64,000 bases of DNA from contig JAFECE010000007.1 of the NCBI GenBank assembly GCA_018242295.1, positions 219,305-283,304 on the forward strand. Reading direction: 5' to 3'. The notes under the pieces were generated by a model. It ran no database searches and was not told the origin of the DNA. It worked only from the letters and a program-made list of their open reading frames with translations. The position numbers were made by a program, and so were the translations under genes. The stretch's first letter is position 1. Each line of letters opens with the position of its first letter. This document shows, piece after piece, positions 9,754 through 20,092 of this stretch. The stretch is from Pseudomonadota bacterium. GTDB taxonomy: Bacteria; Pseudomonadota; Alphaproteobacteria; Rhizobiales; Hyphomicrobiaceae.

Positions 9754-10308
9754 ATGTTTATCCAGACGGAAGCCACGCCCAATCCGGCGACGCTGAAATT
9801 TATCCCGGGACGGGATGTGCTCGCCGACGGCACCGCCGATTTCCGCACGAAGACCGATGCGGCCACTTCCCCGCTCGCGACCCGCCTTTTCGCGATCGAA
9901 GGCGTTGCCGGCGTGTTTCTTGGCTCGGACTTCATTTCGATCACCAAGGGCGACATCGAGTGGCAGCACCTGAAGCCGATGGTGCTTGGTGCCATCATGG
10001 AACACTACATGTCGGGCGCCCCCATTTCCGAAGGCGAAGATGCCAACGACAGCGCCGCGGAAAGCTATGCTCCCGAGGACGAAGCGACCGTCGCGACGAT
10101 CAAGGAATTGCTCGAAACACGCGTTCGCCCCGCCGTTGCCCAGGATGGCGGCGACATCACGTTTTCAAGCTTCCGCGATGGCGTCGTCTATCTCCACATG
10201 CGCGGCGCGTGCTCCGGCTGCCCGAGTTCGACAGCCACCCTCCGGCACGGCATCGAAAACCTGCTGAAGCACTTCTGCCCCGATGTGCAGGCGGTGCAGC
10301 CGGTCTAA
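9754..10308 (+). CDS. nfuA: Nfu-type iron-sulfur cluster scaffold/carrier
   Basis: The N-terminal Nfu_N domain ([19 protein letters not shown]) is followed by a NifU C-terminal domain with the cluster-ligand motif C153-S-G-C156 (GACSGCPSS). Such proteins carry 4Fe-4S clusters to target enzymes; the domain order is that of mitochondrial NFU1 and its alphaproteobacterial relatives. An earlier in-frame start at 9643 was rejected because the ATG at 9754 has GAGG at the right distance and begins at the conserved domain. The length is 184 residues. A hairpin terminator candidate follows. Confidence 0.92.
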   Translation: MFIQTEATPNPATLKFIPGRDVLADGTADFRTKTDAATSPLATRLFAIEGVAGVFLGSDFISITKGDIEWQHLKPMVLGAIMEHYMSGAPISEGEDANDSAAESYAPEDEATVATIKELLETRVRPAVAQDGGDITFSSFRDGVVYLHMRGACSGCPSSTATLRHGIENLLKHFCPDVQAVQPV

Positions 10309-10326
10309 GGCCTCAAATATTCCCCA

Positions 10327-10350
10327 GAACCCCGCCCCGGCGGGGTTCTT
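10327..10350 (+). terminator. Terminator-like hairpin after nfuA
   Basis: GAACCCCGCC (10327-10336) and GGCGGGGTTC (10339-10348) form a nearly continuous GC-rich stem followed by TT CGT and a short mixed tract. The T-run is poor, so termination may be partial. It lies 18 bases after the nfuA stop and just before the nitroreductase gene. Confidence 0.45.
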
Positions 10351-10381
10351 CGTATCTGGCCCCCGAAACTCGCGAGAAAAA

Positions 10382-10972
10382 ATGGCCGAGCCGCTCGATA
10401 GTGCTGCAATCGACCAATTGTTCGATAAGGCTCGAACCAACAACAAATGGCAGCCGCGCGAGGTGCCCGACGCGCTCCTCCGCCAGATCGTCGAGCATAT
10501 GCGATGGGCCCCGACGAGCGCCAACTGCTCGCCTGCACGCTTCGTTTTCGTCAAGTCGCCTGAAGCCAAAGCGCGGCTGAAGCCGCATCTGAGCGCGGGA
10601 AATGTGGATAAGACAATGGCCGCACCGGTAACGGCCATTGTTGGCTACGATCTGAATTTCTACGAAGCGCTGCCGAGGCTCTACCCGCCCGCTGACGCCA
10701 GAAGCTGGTTCGCGGGCAAAAAGCAGCACGCCGATACAACCGCCTTTCGCAATGGGTCGCTTCAGGGCGGATATTTCATCCTGGCAGCCCGCGCGCTCGG
10801 GCTCGACTGCGGCCCGATGTCAGGCTTCCAGAATGCTGGCGTAGACGCCGAGTTCTTTACCGGAAGTGAAATTAAGTCGAATTTCCTCTGTAATCTGGGC
10901 TACGGGGATCCGGCGGGGGTCTATCCCCGCTCACCACGATTTGACTTCGACGAAATCGCCTCGATCATTTAA
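10382..10972 (+). CDS. RutE-like nitroreductase-family oxidoreductase (malonic semialdehyde reductase type)
   Basis: The flavin nitroreductase-fold protein of 196 residues follows RutE of E. coli closely: [61 protein letters not shown] and [19 protein letters not shown]. RutE reduces malonic semialdehyde to 3-hydroxypropionate in pyrimidine catabolism. No other rut genes are nearby, so the substrate here is uncertain and another enal or semialdehyde is possible. The ATG at 10382 starts at the family N-terminus; an upstream in-frame start would cross the terminator hairpin. Confidence 0.85.
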   Translation: MAEPLDSAAIDQLFDKARTNNKWQPREVPDALLRQIVEHMRWAPTSANCSPARFVFVKSPEAKARLKPHLSAGNVDKTMAAPVTAIVGYDLNFYEALPRLYPPADARSWFAGKKQHADTTAFRNGSLQGGYFILAARALGLDCGPMSGFQNAGVDAEFFTGSEIKSNFLCNLGYGDPAGVYPRSPRFDFDEIASII

Positions 10973-10986
10973 AAGCTCCGCCTGGA

Positions 10987-11685
10987 ATGAATATTCTATC
11001 GCTCGACACGTGTTTTGATGCCTGCTCGGCTGCGTCGGGTCGGGGGCTTCGTTCCCTGACACCTGGCATTTCCTTCAGCTTCGAGCCTATGCAAACGGGG
11101 CACGCTGAGCGTCTGCTGCCGATGATCGAAACGGTCATGGCGGAAGCGGGCCTCGATTTCAAAGCGCTCGACCGCATCGCTGTCACGTACGGACCCGGGA
11201 CGTTTACCGGCACGCGCATTTGCGTCTCCGCTGCCCGCGCGCTCGCCCTCGCAACTGGCGCACAGTTCGTCACACTTTCAAGCCTCCGATTGATGGCGAT
11301 GAGCGCGCGCATTCCCACCGCTCCGACGAAACGCATCGCCATCGCAACCGACGCGCGGAGGAGCGAGGTCTATGTCGAAGTCTTCGATCGCCACACGATG
11401 CAAACGGTCGTCGAAGCGCAATGCGCGGCAATCCCGGCCGCCGCCAAGTTGCTGGGTTCCGGCCCGATCGTCATCGCGGGTTCGGGCGCCGAGCAACTCG
11501 CTGCCGAAGCCAATCTCCAGGACCTCGAGGCGACAGCAATCCTGCCCGATCTCCTGCCCGACGCGCTCGATATGCTGTTTCCCGCCTGCGAACTTCCGCT
11601 GACAGAGATGGTGAAACCGCTCTACCTGCGAGCACCCGATGCGAAGCCGCCCGCGCCGAGCCCATTTCTCGGAGCTAGGGCATGA
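10987..11685 (+). CDS. tsaB: tRNA t6A37 biosynthesis protein TsaB
   Basis: TsaB is the inactive Kae1-like partner that pairs with TsaD and TsaE to make N6-threonylcarbamoyladenosine on tRNAs that read ANN codons. The ASKHA-type N-terminus MNILSLDTCFDACS and the segment YGPGTFTGTRICVSAARALA are typical. The length of 232 residues is normal. The stop overlaps the rimI start (ATGA), indicating translational coupling, a widespread arrangement. Confidence 0.93.
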   Translation: MNILSLDTCFDACSAASGRGLRSLTPGISFSFEPMQTGHAERLLPMIETVMAEAGLDFKALDRIAVTYGPGTFTGTRICVSAARALALATGAQFVTLSSLRLMAMSARIPTAPTKRIAIATDARRSEVYVEVFDRHTMQTVVEAQCAAIPAAAKLLGSGPIVIAGSGAEQLAAEANLQDLEATAILPDLLPDALDMLFPACELPLTEMVKPLYLRAPDAKPPAPSPFLGARA

Positions 11686-12191
11686 CGAATGTCACGCCGT
11701 TCCGGAATTTGCGGCATGCAAGCATGCTGTGGGCGGCGCCCGATCGAGCCGAAGAAATTGCGGCTCTCCACACCAAACTCTTCGACCCGCCGTGGGATGC
11801 GGCCGCGATCAAATCCCTTCTCGAACATCCCGCCGCCACCTCCCTGATCGCCGTCGCGGGAGGACAGAAGAAATCGGTCATCGCCTTCGTGATCGGCCAG
11901 CTCGCCGCCGACGAAGCAGAGATCCTGTCGATCGGCGTCTCGCCCGACTGGCAGCGCGTGGGCCTTGCGACCGGCCTTCTCGAAGGCCTGTCCCGTGCGG
12001 CGCGGCGCGGCGGCGCCAAGCGCATTTTCCTCGAGGTTGCAGAGGACAATACAGCGGGCCTGGCGCTCTATCGTAAGCTCGGATTTGTCGAAGCCGGGCG
12101 GCGAAAGCGCTATTATGAGCGCCCGGGCAGCACCCGCGTTGATGCTTTGACGCTTGTTCTGACACTCGAAGAGTCTGAACAACCAGCCTGA
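11682..12191 (+). CDS. rimI: RimI-like GNAT N-acetyltransferase
   Basis: A single GNAT domain of 169 residues. The acetyl-CoA site is SIGVSPDWQRVGLATGLLEGL (a variant of the RxxGxG/A loop), followed by FLEVAEDNTAGLALYRKLGF. RimI acetylates the N-terminal alanine of ribosomal protein S18; alphaproteobacterial members sit directly after tsaB as here. Other protein N-termini could also be substrates. The start overlaps tsaB by four bases. Confidence 0.9.
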   Translation: MTNVTPFRNLRHASMLWAAPDRAEEIAALHTKLFDPPWDAAAIKSLLEHPAATSLIAVAGGQKKSVIAFVIGQLAADEAEILSIGVSPDWQRVGLATGLLEGLSRAARRGGAKRIFLEVAEDNTAGLALYRKLGFVEAGRRKRYYERPGSTRVDALTLVLTLEESEQPA

Positions 12192-12281
12192 TATGGACGT
12201 TCGGCCTTGTCACTGCCTATAAGGCGCCCATACTCCGGCGACGAAGAATAGTCGCCCTTAAGCCAAAAGCCTAACACCGCC

Positions 12282-12737
12282 ATGACCCTGCAGTCCGCGA
12301 AATCCGAGACATCCATCGAATCGCGATGCGCGGAATGCGGTCTGCGGATGACGGGCCAAAGGCGCGTCATCGCTCGGGTGTTGTCCTCCGCCACCGATCA
12401 TCCCGACGTCGAGGAAGTGCATCGGCGCGCCCACGCGATCGATTCGCGAATTTCGCTCTCGACGGTCTACCGCACGCTCAAGCTTTTCGCTGGGAAGGGC
12501 ATATTGGAGCGGCACGATTTCGGCCACGGCCGCGGGCGCTACGAGGCGGCGCCGCGCGAGCATCACGATCACCTCGTCGATATCGAGAGCGGGCGCGTCA
12601 TTGAGTTCTCGAACTCCGACATCGAGGCCTTGCAGGAGCGCATCGCGCACGAACTCGGTTTCGAGCTTGTCGGCCATCGCTTGGAACTCTATGGGGTCCC
12701 TCTGGCAAAGAAAAAATCTTCAAGCCGGAGAGGCTAG
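12282..12737 (+). CDS. fur: Fur-family metal-responsive regulator (Fur/Mur type)
   Basis: A winged-helix DNA-binding domain with recognition region SLSTVYRTLKLF (about 59-70) is followed by the dimerisation/metal domain with HHDH at 94-97. The sequence HHDHLVDIESGRVIEF is the Fur signature. In Rhizobiales the protein at this locus often responds to manganese and is called Mur, while iron control is taken over by Irr, which is also encoded in this window; which metal is sensed here cannot be read. The start is the ATG at 12282. A possible promoter TTGTCA-N16-CATACT lies upstream. Confidence 0.9.
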   Translation: MTLQSAKSETSIESRCAECGLRMTGQRRVIARVLSSATDHPDVEEVHRRAHAIDSRISLSTVYRTLKLFAGKGILERHDFGHGRGRYEAAPREHHDHLVDIESGRVIEFSNSDIEALQERIAHELGFELVGHRLELYGVPLAKKKSSSRRG

Positions 12738-12745
12738 CGAACCCC

Positions 12746-13624
12746 ATGGCAACCGGCTCACTTCGCGCCTCGGCCGTGCTCGCAGCATTTCTCTGCTTCA
12801 CGCTGCCGTTGATGCCGGTGCAGGCCCTGCTGCTGAAAACGTCGCCCAAGGCCGCGCGGCGCTTTCCTAATTGGTATCATCGCCAGGTCTGCCGCATCCT
12901 CGGAATTTCGCTCGAGATCGACGGCGCCGTCGTCGCCAACACACCTGTGCTGCTCGTTTGCAATCACACGTCGTGGCTCGATATTCCCGTACTCTCGGCT
13001 CTGGCGCCGGTTTCCTTCGTTGCCAAGCTCGAAGTCGGCGGCTGGCCTTTCGTCTCCGCCTTGGCGAAGCTCCAGCGATCGGTGTTCGTCGATCGGACGC
13101 GGCGGCAGGCAACCGGCGATGCCGCAGCCGAAATCATGACGCGGCTGAAGCAGGGCGACACGATCGTGCTGTTCGCCGAAGGAACGTCGAGCGACGGCAA
13201 TCGCGTACTGCCCTTCAAAACCTCCCTCTTCGGCGCGGTTTCGGGCGAAGGCGCACAGGAGCCGCAAGTCGTCGTCCAGACGGCCGCGGTCGTCTACACA
13301 CACGTCCGCGGCATTCCATTGACCCGCGCCGACCGGCCGCGCATCGGCTGGTATGGCGACATGGAAATGACGTCGCACGCATGGGGTGTCCTTCGATCTG
13401 GCCCGATTACCGTTACCATTAAGGTGGGCCCGCCCGTTCCCTTGCGCGATTTCCGGGATCGCAAGGATCTGGCACTCAAAACCGAACGCGAAATCCGCTC
13501 AGCCGTCATCGGCATCCTGCGCGGCCGCCCCGGCGACCCCGGCCTGGTCCCGGTCGAACCGTCCGAGGAAAGCCGCCGGAGAAAGCTCGCTTTGCCGCAG
13601 GTCCGCAGCGAGAAATGGACATAA
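12746..13624 (+). CDS. plsC: 1-acyl-sn-glycerol-3-phosphate acyltransferase
   Basis: An inner-membrane acyltransferase that makes phosphatidate from lysophosphatidate. An N-terminal hydrophobic helix (ASAVLAAFLCFTLPLMPVQA) is followed by the catalytic HX4D motif H74-D79 (NHTSWLD) and the FAEGTSS motif at about 143-149. The length is 292 residues. A related family (OlsA) acylates lyso-ornithine lipid, so substrate identity is not settled by motif. The gene starts eight bases after fur. Confidence 0.88.
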   Translation: MATGSLRASAVLAAFLCFTLPLMPVQALLLKTSPKAARRFPNWYHRQVCRILGISLEIDGAVVANTPVLLVCNHTSWLDIPVLSALAPVSFVAKLEVGGWPFVSALAKLQRSVFVDRTRRQATGDAAAEIMTRLKQGDTIVLFAEGTSSDGNRVLPFKTSLFGAVSGEGAQEPQVVVQTAAVVYTHVRGIPLTRADRPRIGWYGDMEMTSHAWGVLRSGPITVTIKVGPPVPLRDFRDRKDLALKTEREIRSAVIGILRGRPGDPGLVPVEPSEESRRRKLALPQVRSEKWT

Positions 13625-13663
13625 CCGCGGCATTCTATGCTATGCGCTAGGGCACTGAAGCCC

Positions 13664-15049
13664 ATGAGCAAAAAGACCAGTTTCGGCCCGGCCAATCACG
13701 TGCAGCGAGCAAACACCAAATCCTATTTTCTGAAGACGTTCGGCTGTCAGATGAACGTCTACGACAGCGAGCGCATGGCGGAGGCCCTGGCGCGCGACGG
13801 CTACAGCGAGACGGGCAACGTCGCCGATGCTGACCTCGTAATCCTGAATACCTGCCACATCCGCGAGAAGGCAGCCGAAAAAGTTTATTCCGATCTCGGC
13901 CGAATTCGCGTCATCAAGGACGCACGCAAACAGAACGGCAAAGAGACGGTGATCGCGGTCACAGGCTGCATCGCGCAGGCCGAAGGCCCGGAGATAACCG
14001 CGCGCCAGCCCGCCGTCGATCTCGTCATTGGACCGCAGAGCTACCATCGTCTCCCGGAGCTCATCGCGCGCGCCGAAACCAACAGCGAGCGCATCGTCGA
14101 AACCGAGTTTCCGGGCGACGAAAAATTCGTAGCGATGAAAGCGCCGCGCCGCATCTCGTCGCCCTCGGCGTTTCTGACCGTTCAGGAAGGCTGCGATAAG
14201 TTCTGCACGTTCTGCGTCGTGCCGTATACTCGTGGCGCCGAGTTTTCGCGGCCCCTCGCCAAACTCGAAGCCGAAGCGCGGGAACTCGCCGCTGCCGGCG
14301 CCAGGGAACTCGTTCTCCTCGGCCAGAACGTCAATGCCTATCACGGCGAAGGCCCGGCTGGCCGCACGATCGGCCTTGGAGAATTGATCCGTCGGCTGGC
14401 GGAGATCGATGGCATCGAACGCATCCGCTACATGACGAGCCACCCGCGCGATATGAGCGACGATCTGATCGCAGCGCACGCCGAGGTGCCGCAGCTGATG
14501 CCGTTTCTGCATTTGCCCATCCAGTCCGGCTCTGACCGGATGCTGGCCGCCATGAACCGCAAGCATGGGGCAGCGGAATACATCGATCTGATCGCGCGCA
14601 TCCGCGAGGCGCGCCCCGATATCGCCCTTTCGAGCGATTTCATCGTCGGCTTCCCCGGCGAAACCGACGAGGACGCCGAGGAAACGATCGCGCTGGTTAA
14701 GGCGATCGGCTACGCCCAGGCGTTTTCGTTCAAATACAGCCCCCGCCCCGGAACGCCCGCCGCGGGGCTCGAAGTCCAGGTCCCAGAGAACGTGAAGGCC
14801 GAGCGACTGCAGCGGCTGCAGGCTTTGCTGGAAGAGCAGCAGATGGCCTTCAACACCGAGATGCTCGGAAGCACCATCCCCGTGCTGTTTGAACGTCGCG
14901 GCCGCCACCCAGGTGAATTCGTCGGCAGGACACCCTATTTACAGCTCATCTATGCCGCGGGAGATGGCGATCTCACGGGCCGGACGGCAGATGTGAGGGT
15001 CACCGAGGCCCGGCGCGTCGGCCTGTCGGGTGTCATTTCCGCAGCATAA
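13664..15049 (+). CDS. miaB: tRNA-2-methylthio-N6-isopentenyladenosine37 synthase MiaB
   Basis: A radical-SAM methylthiotransferase that modifies A37 of tRNAs. The N-terminal UPF0004 domain supplies cluster cysteines C28 ([10 protein letters not shown]), C64 ([10 protein letters not shown]) and C102 (TGCIAQAEG). The radical-SAM cluster is C177-C181-C184 (CDKFCTFC). A C-terminal TRAM domain is consistent with the last 60 residues. The ATG at 13664 was chosen over 13637 because the upstream codons read through a non-conserved stretch. The length is 461 residues. Confidence 0.95.
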   Translation: MSKKTSFGPANHVQRANTKSYFLKTFGCQMNVYDSERMAEALARDGYSETGNVADADLVILNTCHIREKAAEKVYSDLGRIRVIKDARKQNGKETVIAVTGCIAQAEGPEITARQPAVDLVIGPQSYHRLPELIARAETNSERIVETEFPGDEKFVAMKAPRRISSPSAFLTVQEGCDKFCTFCVVPYTRGAEFSRPLAKLEAEARELAAAGARELVLLGQNVNAYHGEGPAGRTIGLGELIRRLAEIDGIERIRYMTSHPRDMSDDLIAAHAEVPQLMPFLHLPIQSGSDRMLAAMNRKHGAAEYIDLIARIREARPDIALSSDFIVGFPGETDEDAEETIALVKAIGYAQAFSFKYSPRPGTPAAGLEVQVPENVKAERLQRLQALLEEQQMAFNTEMLGSTIPVLFERRGRHPGEFVGRTPYLQLIYAAGDGDLTGRTADVRVTEARRVGLSGVISAA

Positions 15050-15109
15050 ACGCGTTATACTGGTCGAGGACGGCTGTGCGTTAACTACACCGGCGCCTGC
15101 CGAACGTGT

Positions 15110-16183
<1,074 letters not shown>

Positions 16184-16187
16184 CGCC

Positions 16188-16700
16188 ATGCCTGCTTCAG
16201 GAAAGGCCCGAGCGCGCGTCTTCGAGGTGGAGATCGTCGAAGACGACGGTGACTGGTCGCACGTCGGCAACCTCGACAGCCTCATCGAGACTGCCGCCCG
16301 TGCGGCCTTCTCGGCCGCTGGCGACGGTCGTCAAACGGCGATTGTAACCGTCGCCCTATCCTCCGACACCAACGTCGCCGCTCTCAACGAACGCTTTCGC
16401 GGCAAGTCTAAGCCCACGAATGTGCTGTCTTTTCCGGCCGGCAGCGGCGCGCCAGGAGGACAGCTTGGCGATATCATCATGGCGTTGGAAACGCTGGAAC
16501 GCGAAGCTGCCGAGCAAGGCGTCCCGTTCGAGCATCACCTGCAACACTTGGTAGTACATGGCGTGCTGCATCTTTTAGGCTATGATCACGAGACGGCAGA
16601 CGATGCCGAACGCATGGAAGCCATTGAAATTGAAGTACTTTCGAAATTGGGCGTTGCTAATCCCTACACGGGCGCTCTGGAAACCGGTACAAAGGACTGA
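16188..16700 (+). CDS. ybeY: Endoribonuclease YbeY (16S rRNA maturation)
   Basis: A zinc-dependent single-strand endoribonuclease involved in 16S rRNA 3' maturation and ribosome quality control. The zinc motif H3XH5XH is complete: H124, H128 and H134 in HGVLHLLGYDH. The ATG at 16188 lies four bases past the phoH stop, giving 170 residues; an upstream in-frame start would overlap phoH by about 50 bases and is less likely. It is coupled with phoH and corC. Confidence 0.93.
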   Translation: MPASGKARARVFEVEIVEDDGDWSHVGNLDSLIETAARAAFSAAGDGRQTAIVTVALSSDTNVAALNERFRGKSKPTNVLSFPAGSGAPGGQLGDIIMALETLEREAAEQGVPFEHHLQHLVVHGVLHLLGYDHETADDAERMEAIEIEVLSKLGVANPYTGALETGTKD

Positions 16701-16721
16701 CCGGGTTCCGACCCATGGGCC

Positions 16722-17747
16722 ATGACCGAAAACACATACCAAAAGACCGTGTCTGACACCGTAGACGATGATAGTCGGGTTTTGGGCGCAAACAGCTGGC
16801 TTCAGGCGCTGCGCGCCAAGCTCGGCCTTGTGGTGCCACAGAACGTCCGCGACGCGCTGGAAGGCGCGCTGAAGACCGGCACCTCGGAGAACTTCACCGA
16901 CGCCGAACGAAAGATGCTCGAGCGGCTGCTCCGCTTCGGCTCGAGCCGTGTGGCGTCGCTGATGATACCGCGCGCCGATATCACGGCACTCGATGAAGAC
17001 GAGCCGATCTCCGAGCTTCTCGAAACGTTCAACGAGGCCGGCGTTTCGCGCATTCCGCTTTTCCGCGAAACGCTCGACGATCCGCGCGGGATGATCCTCA
17101 TCAAAGACGTGCTTCGCTGGCTGATGGCGGAAGCAACGGGACAACCCGTCAAAAACGGGAAGACCGATCCCGAAGCCGAAAAGCCCGCGCTCAACCAGTT
17201 CGATCTTAGAAGCGTCGATTTGAGCCGCCCCATCACGACGGTAAAAATCCGCCGCCAGATTTTGTACGTGCCGCCGTCGATGCCCGCCGTCGATCTGTTG
17301 ATCCGCATGCAGTCGACGCGCATTCACATGGCGCTCGTCGTCGACGAATATGGCGGCACCGACGGCCTCGTCACCATCGAGGATCTGATCGAACAGGTCG
17401 TCGGCAACATCGAGGACGAGCACGACGATGACGAGGAAACCAATATCGTCGTCGATCCGAAGCTCGGCATCGTCGCCGTCGCGCGCACCCCGATCGAAGA
17501 GCTTGAGAAGCATCTCGACATGAAACTCGTGCCCGAAGACGAAGAAACCGAAGTCGATACCATTGGCGGTTTGATCTTCTCGATGCTCGGTCGCGTGCCG
17601 GCGCGCGGCGAGCTCATCCGGCATCCGTCGGGGGTCGAGTTCGAGGTTCTCGATGCCGATCCGCGACGCGTGAAAAAACTCAAAATTCACCCCCCACGCC
17701 CGCCCGTCACCAACACGAAATCCCTGCCTGATACGCCGAAGGCGTGA
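16722..17747 (+). CDS. corC: CorC/HlyC-type CBS-domain protein
   Basis: A cytosolic protein of 341 residues with a pair of CBS domains (about 75-140 and 155-215, SLMIPRADITALD and VDEYGGTDGLVTIEDLIEQ) and a C-terminal transporter-associated CorC/HlyC domain (DTIGGLIFSMLGRVPARGE). Family members are linked to magnesium or cobalt efflux, but no membrane part is present here. It lies between ybeY and lnt, the usual order, and its stop overlaps the lnt start (TGATG). Confidence 0.9.
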   Translation: MTENTYQKTVSDTVDDDSRVLGANSWLQALRAKLGLVVPQNVRDALEGALKTGTSENFTDAERKMLERLLRFGSSRVASLMIPRADITALDEDEPISELLETFNEAGVSRIPLFRETLDDPRGMILIKDVLRWLMAEATGQPVKNGKTDPEAEKPALNQFDLRSVDLSRPITTVKIRRQILYVPPSMPAVDLLIRMQSTRIHMALVVDEYGGTDGLVTIEDLIEQVVGNIEDEHDDDEETNIVVDPKLGIVAVARTPIEELEKHLDMKLVPEDEETEVDTIGGLIFSMLGRVPARGELIRHPSGVEFEVLDADPRRVKKLKIHPPRPPVTNTKSLPDTPKA

Positions 17748-19372
17748 TGGACGCGAGAACCGAACATCCGCCGCTGATCTCAAGCGCGCGCGCTTGGGTC
17801 ATGGGCCTTCGCGGCTGGAAGCGAGCGCTCGTCGCCATGGCTGCAGGCGGGCTCTCCGCGCTGGCATTCGCTCCATTCTTCGTCTTTCCGATCTTCTTTC
17901 TGACGCTCGCCGTTTTCGTCTGGCTGATCGACGGCAGCGCCGATTGGCGTCGTGCCTTCAGCACCGGCTGGCTCTTCGGCTTCGGCTATTTCTTCTTCAA
18001 TCTTTTCTGGATCGGCGAAGCCTTCCTCGTCGAAGCCGACAAGTTTGCCTGGCTTCTCCCCTTTGCCGTGACGCTGCTCCCCGCAGGATTGGCGCTGTTT
18101 TGGGGAATAGCCGCCGCCGTCGCGCGCATTTTCTGGAGCGAAGGCATTGGCCGCCTTTTCATCTTTGCCATCGCGCTCAGTCTCGCCGAATGGCTGCGCG
18201 GCCATATCCTGACAGGTTTTCCCTGGAACCTCGTCGGTTATGCTCTGACCTATCCTCTGCCGTTGATGCAGAGCGCGGCGCTGTTCGGTGCCTATGGCCT
18301 GACCGCGATCGCGCTCTTCATGTTTCCCGCGCCTCTCGTGGTCCTCGGCGGCAATCGCGACCCGCTCTCGATCAGAAAGATCGTTGATGCGATCGCCCTC
18401 GGCGCCGTTCCAATCGCCCTCCTGTTGGTCTACGGCGCATGGCGCTTGCAAACGCCGGAAACCTTCGTCCCGGACGTAAAGTTCAGGATCGTTCAGCCGA
18501 GCGTCCCCCAGCGCGAAAAATGGATGGCCGAATACCAGCGCCGCATCTTCGACGATCACGTCGCGCTCTCGCTTGCAAATCCGGCGGGCGAGAAGGATTC
18601 GCTCGCGGGCGTTACGCACCTCATCTGGCCGGAAGCGGCAATGCCGTTCTTTCCTCTCGAGTCCCCAGTGGCACTCGACATCCTCGCCAATATCCTGCCG
18701 CCGGGAACGACGCTGATTACCGGCGCCTTGCGCCACGACCCGTCCCCCGCGGCTGGCGCGGCCCCCCCGGCCGATGCGCGCGCGCTCAACAGCATCCTCG
18801 TCTTGAACGAGCGGGCCGAGCCGATCGCGACCTATGACAAGATCAATCTCGTCCCCTTTGGCGAATACGTACCGTGGGAAGCGACGCTCGCCACCATCGG
18901 CATCCAGAAGCTGACGCATGGACGGGGCTCGTTCGGCGTCGGCCAGAAGCCACGACCGCTGATGGCGATCCCGGGCCTTCCCTCTGCACTCGGCCTGGTC
19001 TGCTACGAAGCCCTATTCCCCGGAAATATTGTGCAGGGAACCGCGCGGCCCGGGGTCCTGATAAACGTTACGAACGATGGCTGGTTTGGTGAATCGACCG
19101 GGCCCTACCAGCATTTCCATCAAGCGCGAATTCGCGCCGTTGAAGAAGGCGCGCCCCTGCTAAGGGCCGCAAATAACGGTATTTCTGCCGTCGTCGATCC
19201 CTACGGTCGCGCACTACAGGTGCTGGGATTGAATGTGCGCGGCGTGATCGACAGCGCCCTCCCCGAGGCGGTCACGCCGCCGCTCTACGCGCGGCTCGGC
19301 GACTGGATCTTGGCGATCATTGTCGCAATTTACGCGGGGTTTGCCGTCCGCCTTCGGAAAAATGATCGTTAA
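17747..19372 (+). CDS. lnt: Apolipoprotein N-acyltransferase
   Basis: An inner-membrane enzyme that adds the third acyl chain to lipoproteins. Six N-terminal membrane helices are followed by a periplasmic nitrilase-like domain with the catalytic triad E296 (IWPEAAMPF), K365 (YDKINLVPFGEYVP) and C419 (LVCYEALFPG), in the order and spacing of E. coli E267, K335, C387. A C-terminal helix follows. The length is 541 residues. The ATG at 17747 shares its A with the corC stop; a GTG three bases earlier is an alternative. Confidence 0.95.
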   Translation: MDARTEHPPLISSARAWVMGLRGWKRALVAMAAGGLSALAFAPFFVFPIFFLTLAVFVWLIDGSADWRRAFSTGWLFGFGYFFFNLFWIGEAFLVEADKFAWLLPFAVTLLPAGLALFWGIAAAVARIFWSEGIGRLFIFAIALSLAEWLRGHILTGFPWNLVGYALTYPLPLMQSAALFGAYGLTAIALFMFPAPLVVLGGNRDPLSIRKIVDAIALGAVPIALLLVYGAWRLQTPETFVPDVKFRIVQPSVPQREKWMAEYQRRIFDDHVALSLANPAGEKDSLAGVTHLIWPEAAMPFFPLESPVALDILANILPPGTTLITGALRHDPSPAAGAAPPADARALNSILVLNERAEPIATYDKINLVPFGEYVPWEATLATIGIQKLTHGRGSFGVGQKPRPLMAIPGLPSALGLVCYEALFPGNIVQGTARPGVLINVTNDGWFGESTGPYQHFHQARIRAVEEGAPLLRAANNGISAVVDPYGRALQVLGLNVRGVIDSALPEAVTPPLYARLGDWILAIIVAIYAGFAVRLRKNDR

Positions 19373-19379
19373 TCAAAGT

Positions 19380-19418
19380 GTTGAAGTCAACTTGTCGCGG
19401 CGGCGGTCAAACATTGAC
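19380..19418 (+). promoter_or_regulatory. Two inverted repeats upstream of the XRE regulator
   Basis: GTTGA-AG-TCAAC (19380-19391) and GTCAA-ACA-TTGAC (19406-19418) lie 15 bases apart, in the spacer between lnt and the XRE gene. Their arms are related (TTGA/TCAA). The pair is a plausible operator for autoregulation by the downstream helix-turn-helix protein. This is inference from geometry only. Confidence 0.35.
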
Positions 19419-19484
19419 GCCCGTCGCATGCGCACCTAGGAAGTGCATACCCTTTCTCGATGGGAACTGGTGGCTGTACGCGTG

Positions 19485-19952
19485 ATGGTGAACGAAATAT
19501 CGATCGAAGACGACACAAGCGAAGAATCGCCGAAAGGTTCTCGCCGCGCCAATCCCATGGATGTCCATGTCGGCTCGCGCGTGCGGCTCCGGCGCATGCT
19601 TCTGGGAATGAGCCAGGAAAAGCTTGGCGAACATCTCGGTCTTACTTTCCAGCAAGTGCAAAAATACGAGAAGGGCGTTAACCGCATCGGCGCGAGCCGG
19701 CTGTTCGATCTCGCTCGTGTTCTCGGCGTGCCGGTGCAGTTTTTCTACGACGAAGCACCCTCCGGGGCGCAGGCGGCGAGCGTTGCGATGCCGGGCTTTG
19801 CCGAGACGCAGCCCGACGAAAGCTACGTCGTCGATTTCCTTGGCACGCGTGAAGGACTGGAGTTGAATAAGGCCTTCGCTCGCATAACCGAGCCGAAGGT
19901 ACGCCGCTCAATCGTCGACCTTGTTCGCGCACTCGCGGGCGAAGACGGCTGA
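19485..19952 (+). CDS. XRE-family helix-turn-helix transcriptional regulator
   Basis: A 155-residue protein with a Cro/C1-type helix-turn-helix at about 27-80 (RLRRMLLGMSQEKLGEHLG, FQQVQKYEKGVNRIGASRL, followed by LGVPVQFFYDE). The C-terminal half is the short non-catalytic tail typical of this alphaproteobacterial family, which sits before metK in many relatives. Its target is not known. The ATG at 19485 was chosen; GTG starts at 19443 and 19488 are in frame. Two inverted repeats upstream may be its operator. Confidence 0.85.
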   Translation: MVNEISIEDDTSEESPKGSRRANPMDVHVGSRVRLRRMLLGMSQEKLGEHLGLTFQQVQKYEKGVNRIGASRLFDLARVLGVPVQFFYDEAPSGAQAASVAMPGFAETQPDESYVVDFLGTREGLELNKAFARITEPKVRRSIVDLVRALAGEDG

Positions 19953-20092
19953 AGCCGGGCGCTTCGCAATATTCGCAATTGCCTCTGGTTTGGCAGAAGG
20001 GTCGCTAGGTCGCGGCCCGATTCGCGAAGATCGGCACGCCCCGGCTTGACCGAATCCAACAACATTGCGACAAACCGGCGCTTTTCATCGGG

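Noticed and set aside
13640-14908. A 422-codon open frame antisense to miaB
   Set aside because: It is fully covered by the strongly supported miaB gene, has no recognisable domain, and is the kind of shadow expected in GC-rich coding DNA.
17780-18919. A 379-codon open frame antisense to lnt
   Set aside because: lnt is supported by its catalytic triad; the antisense reading is extremely rich in Arg, Glu and Gln and has no family features.
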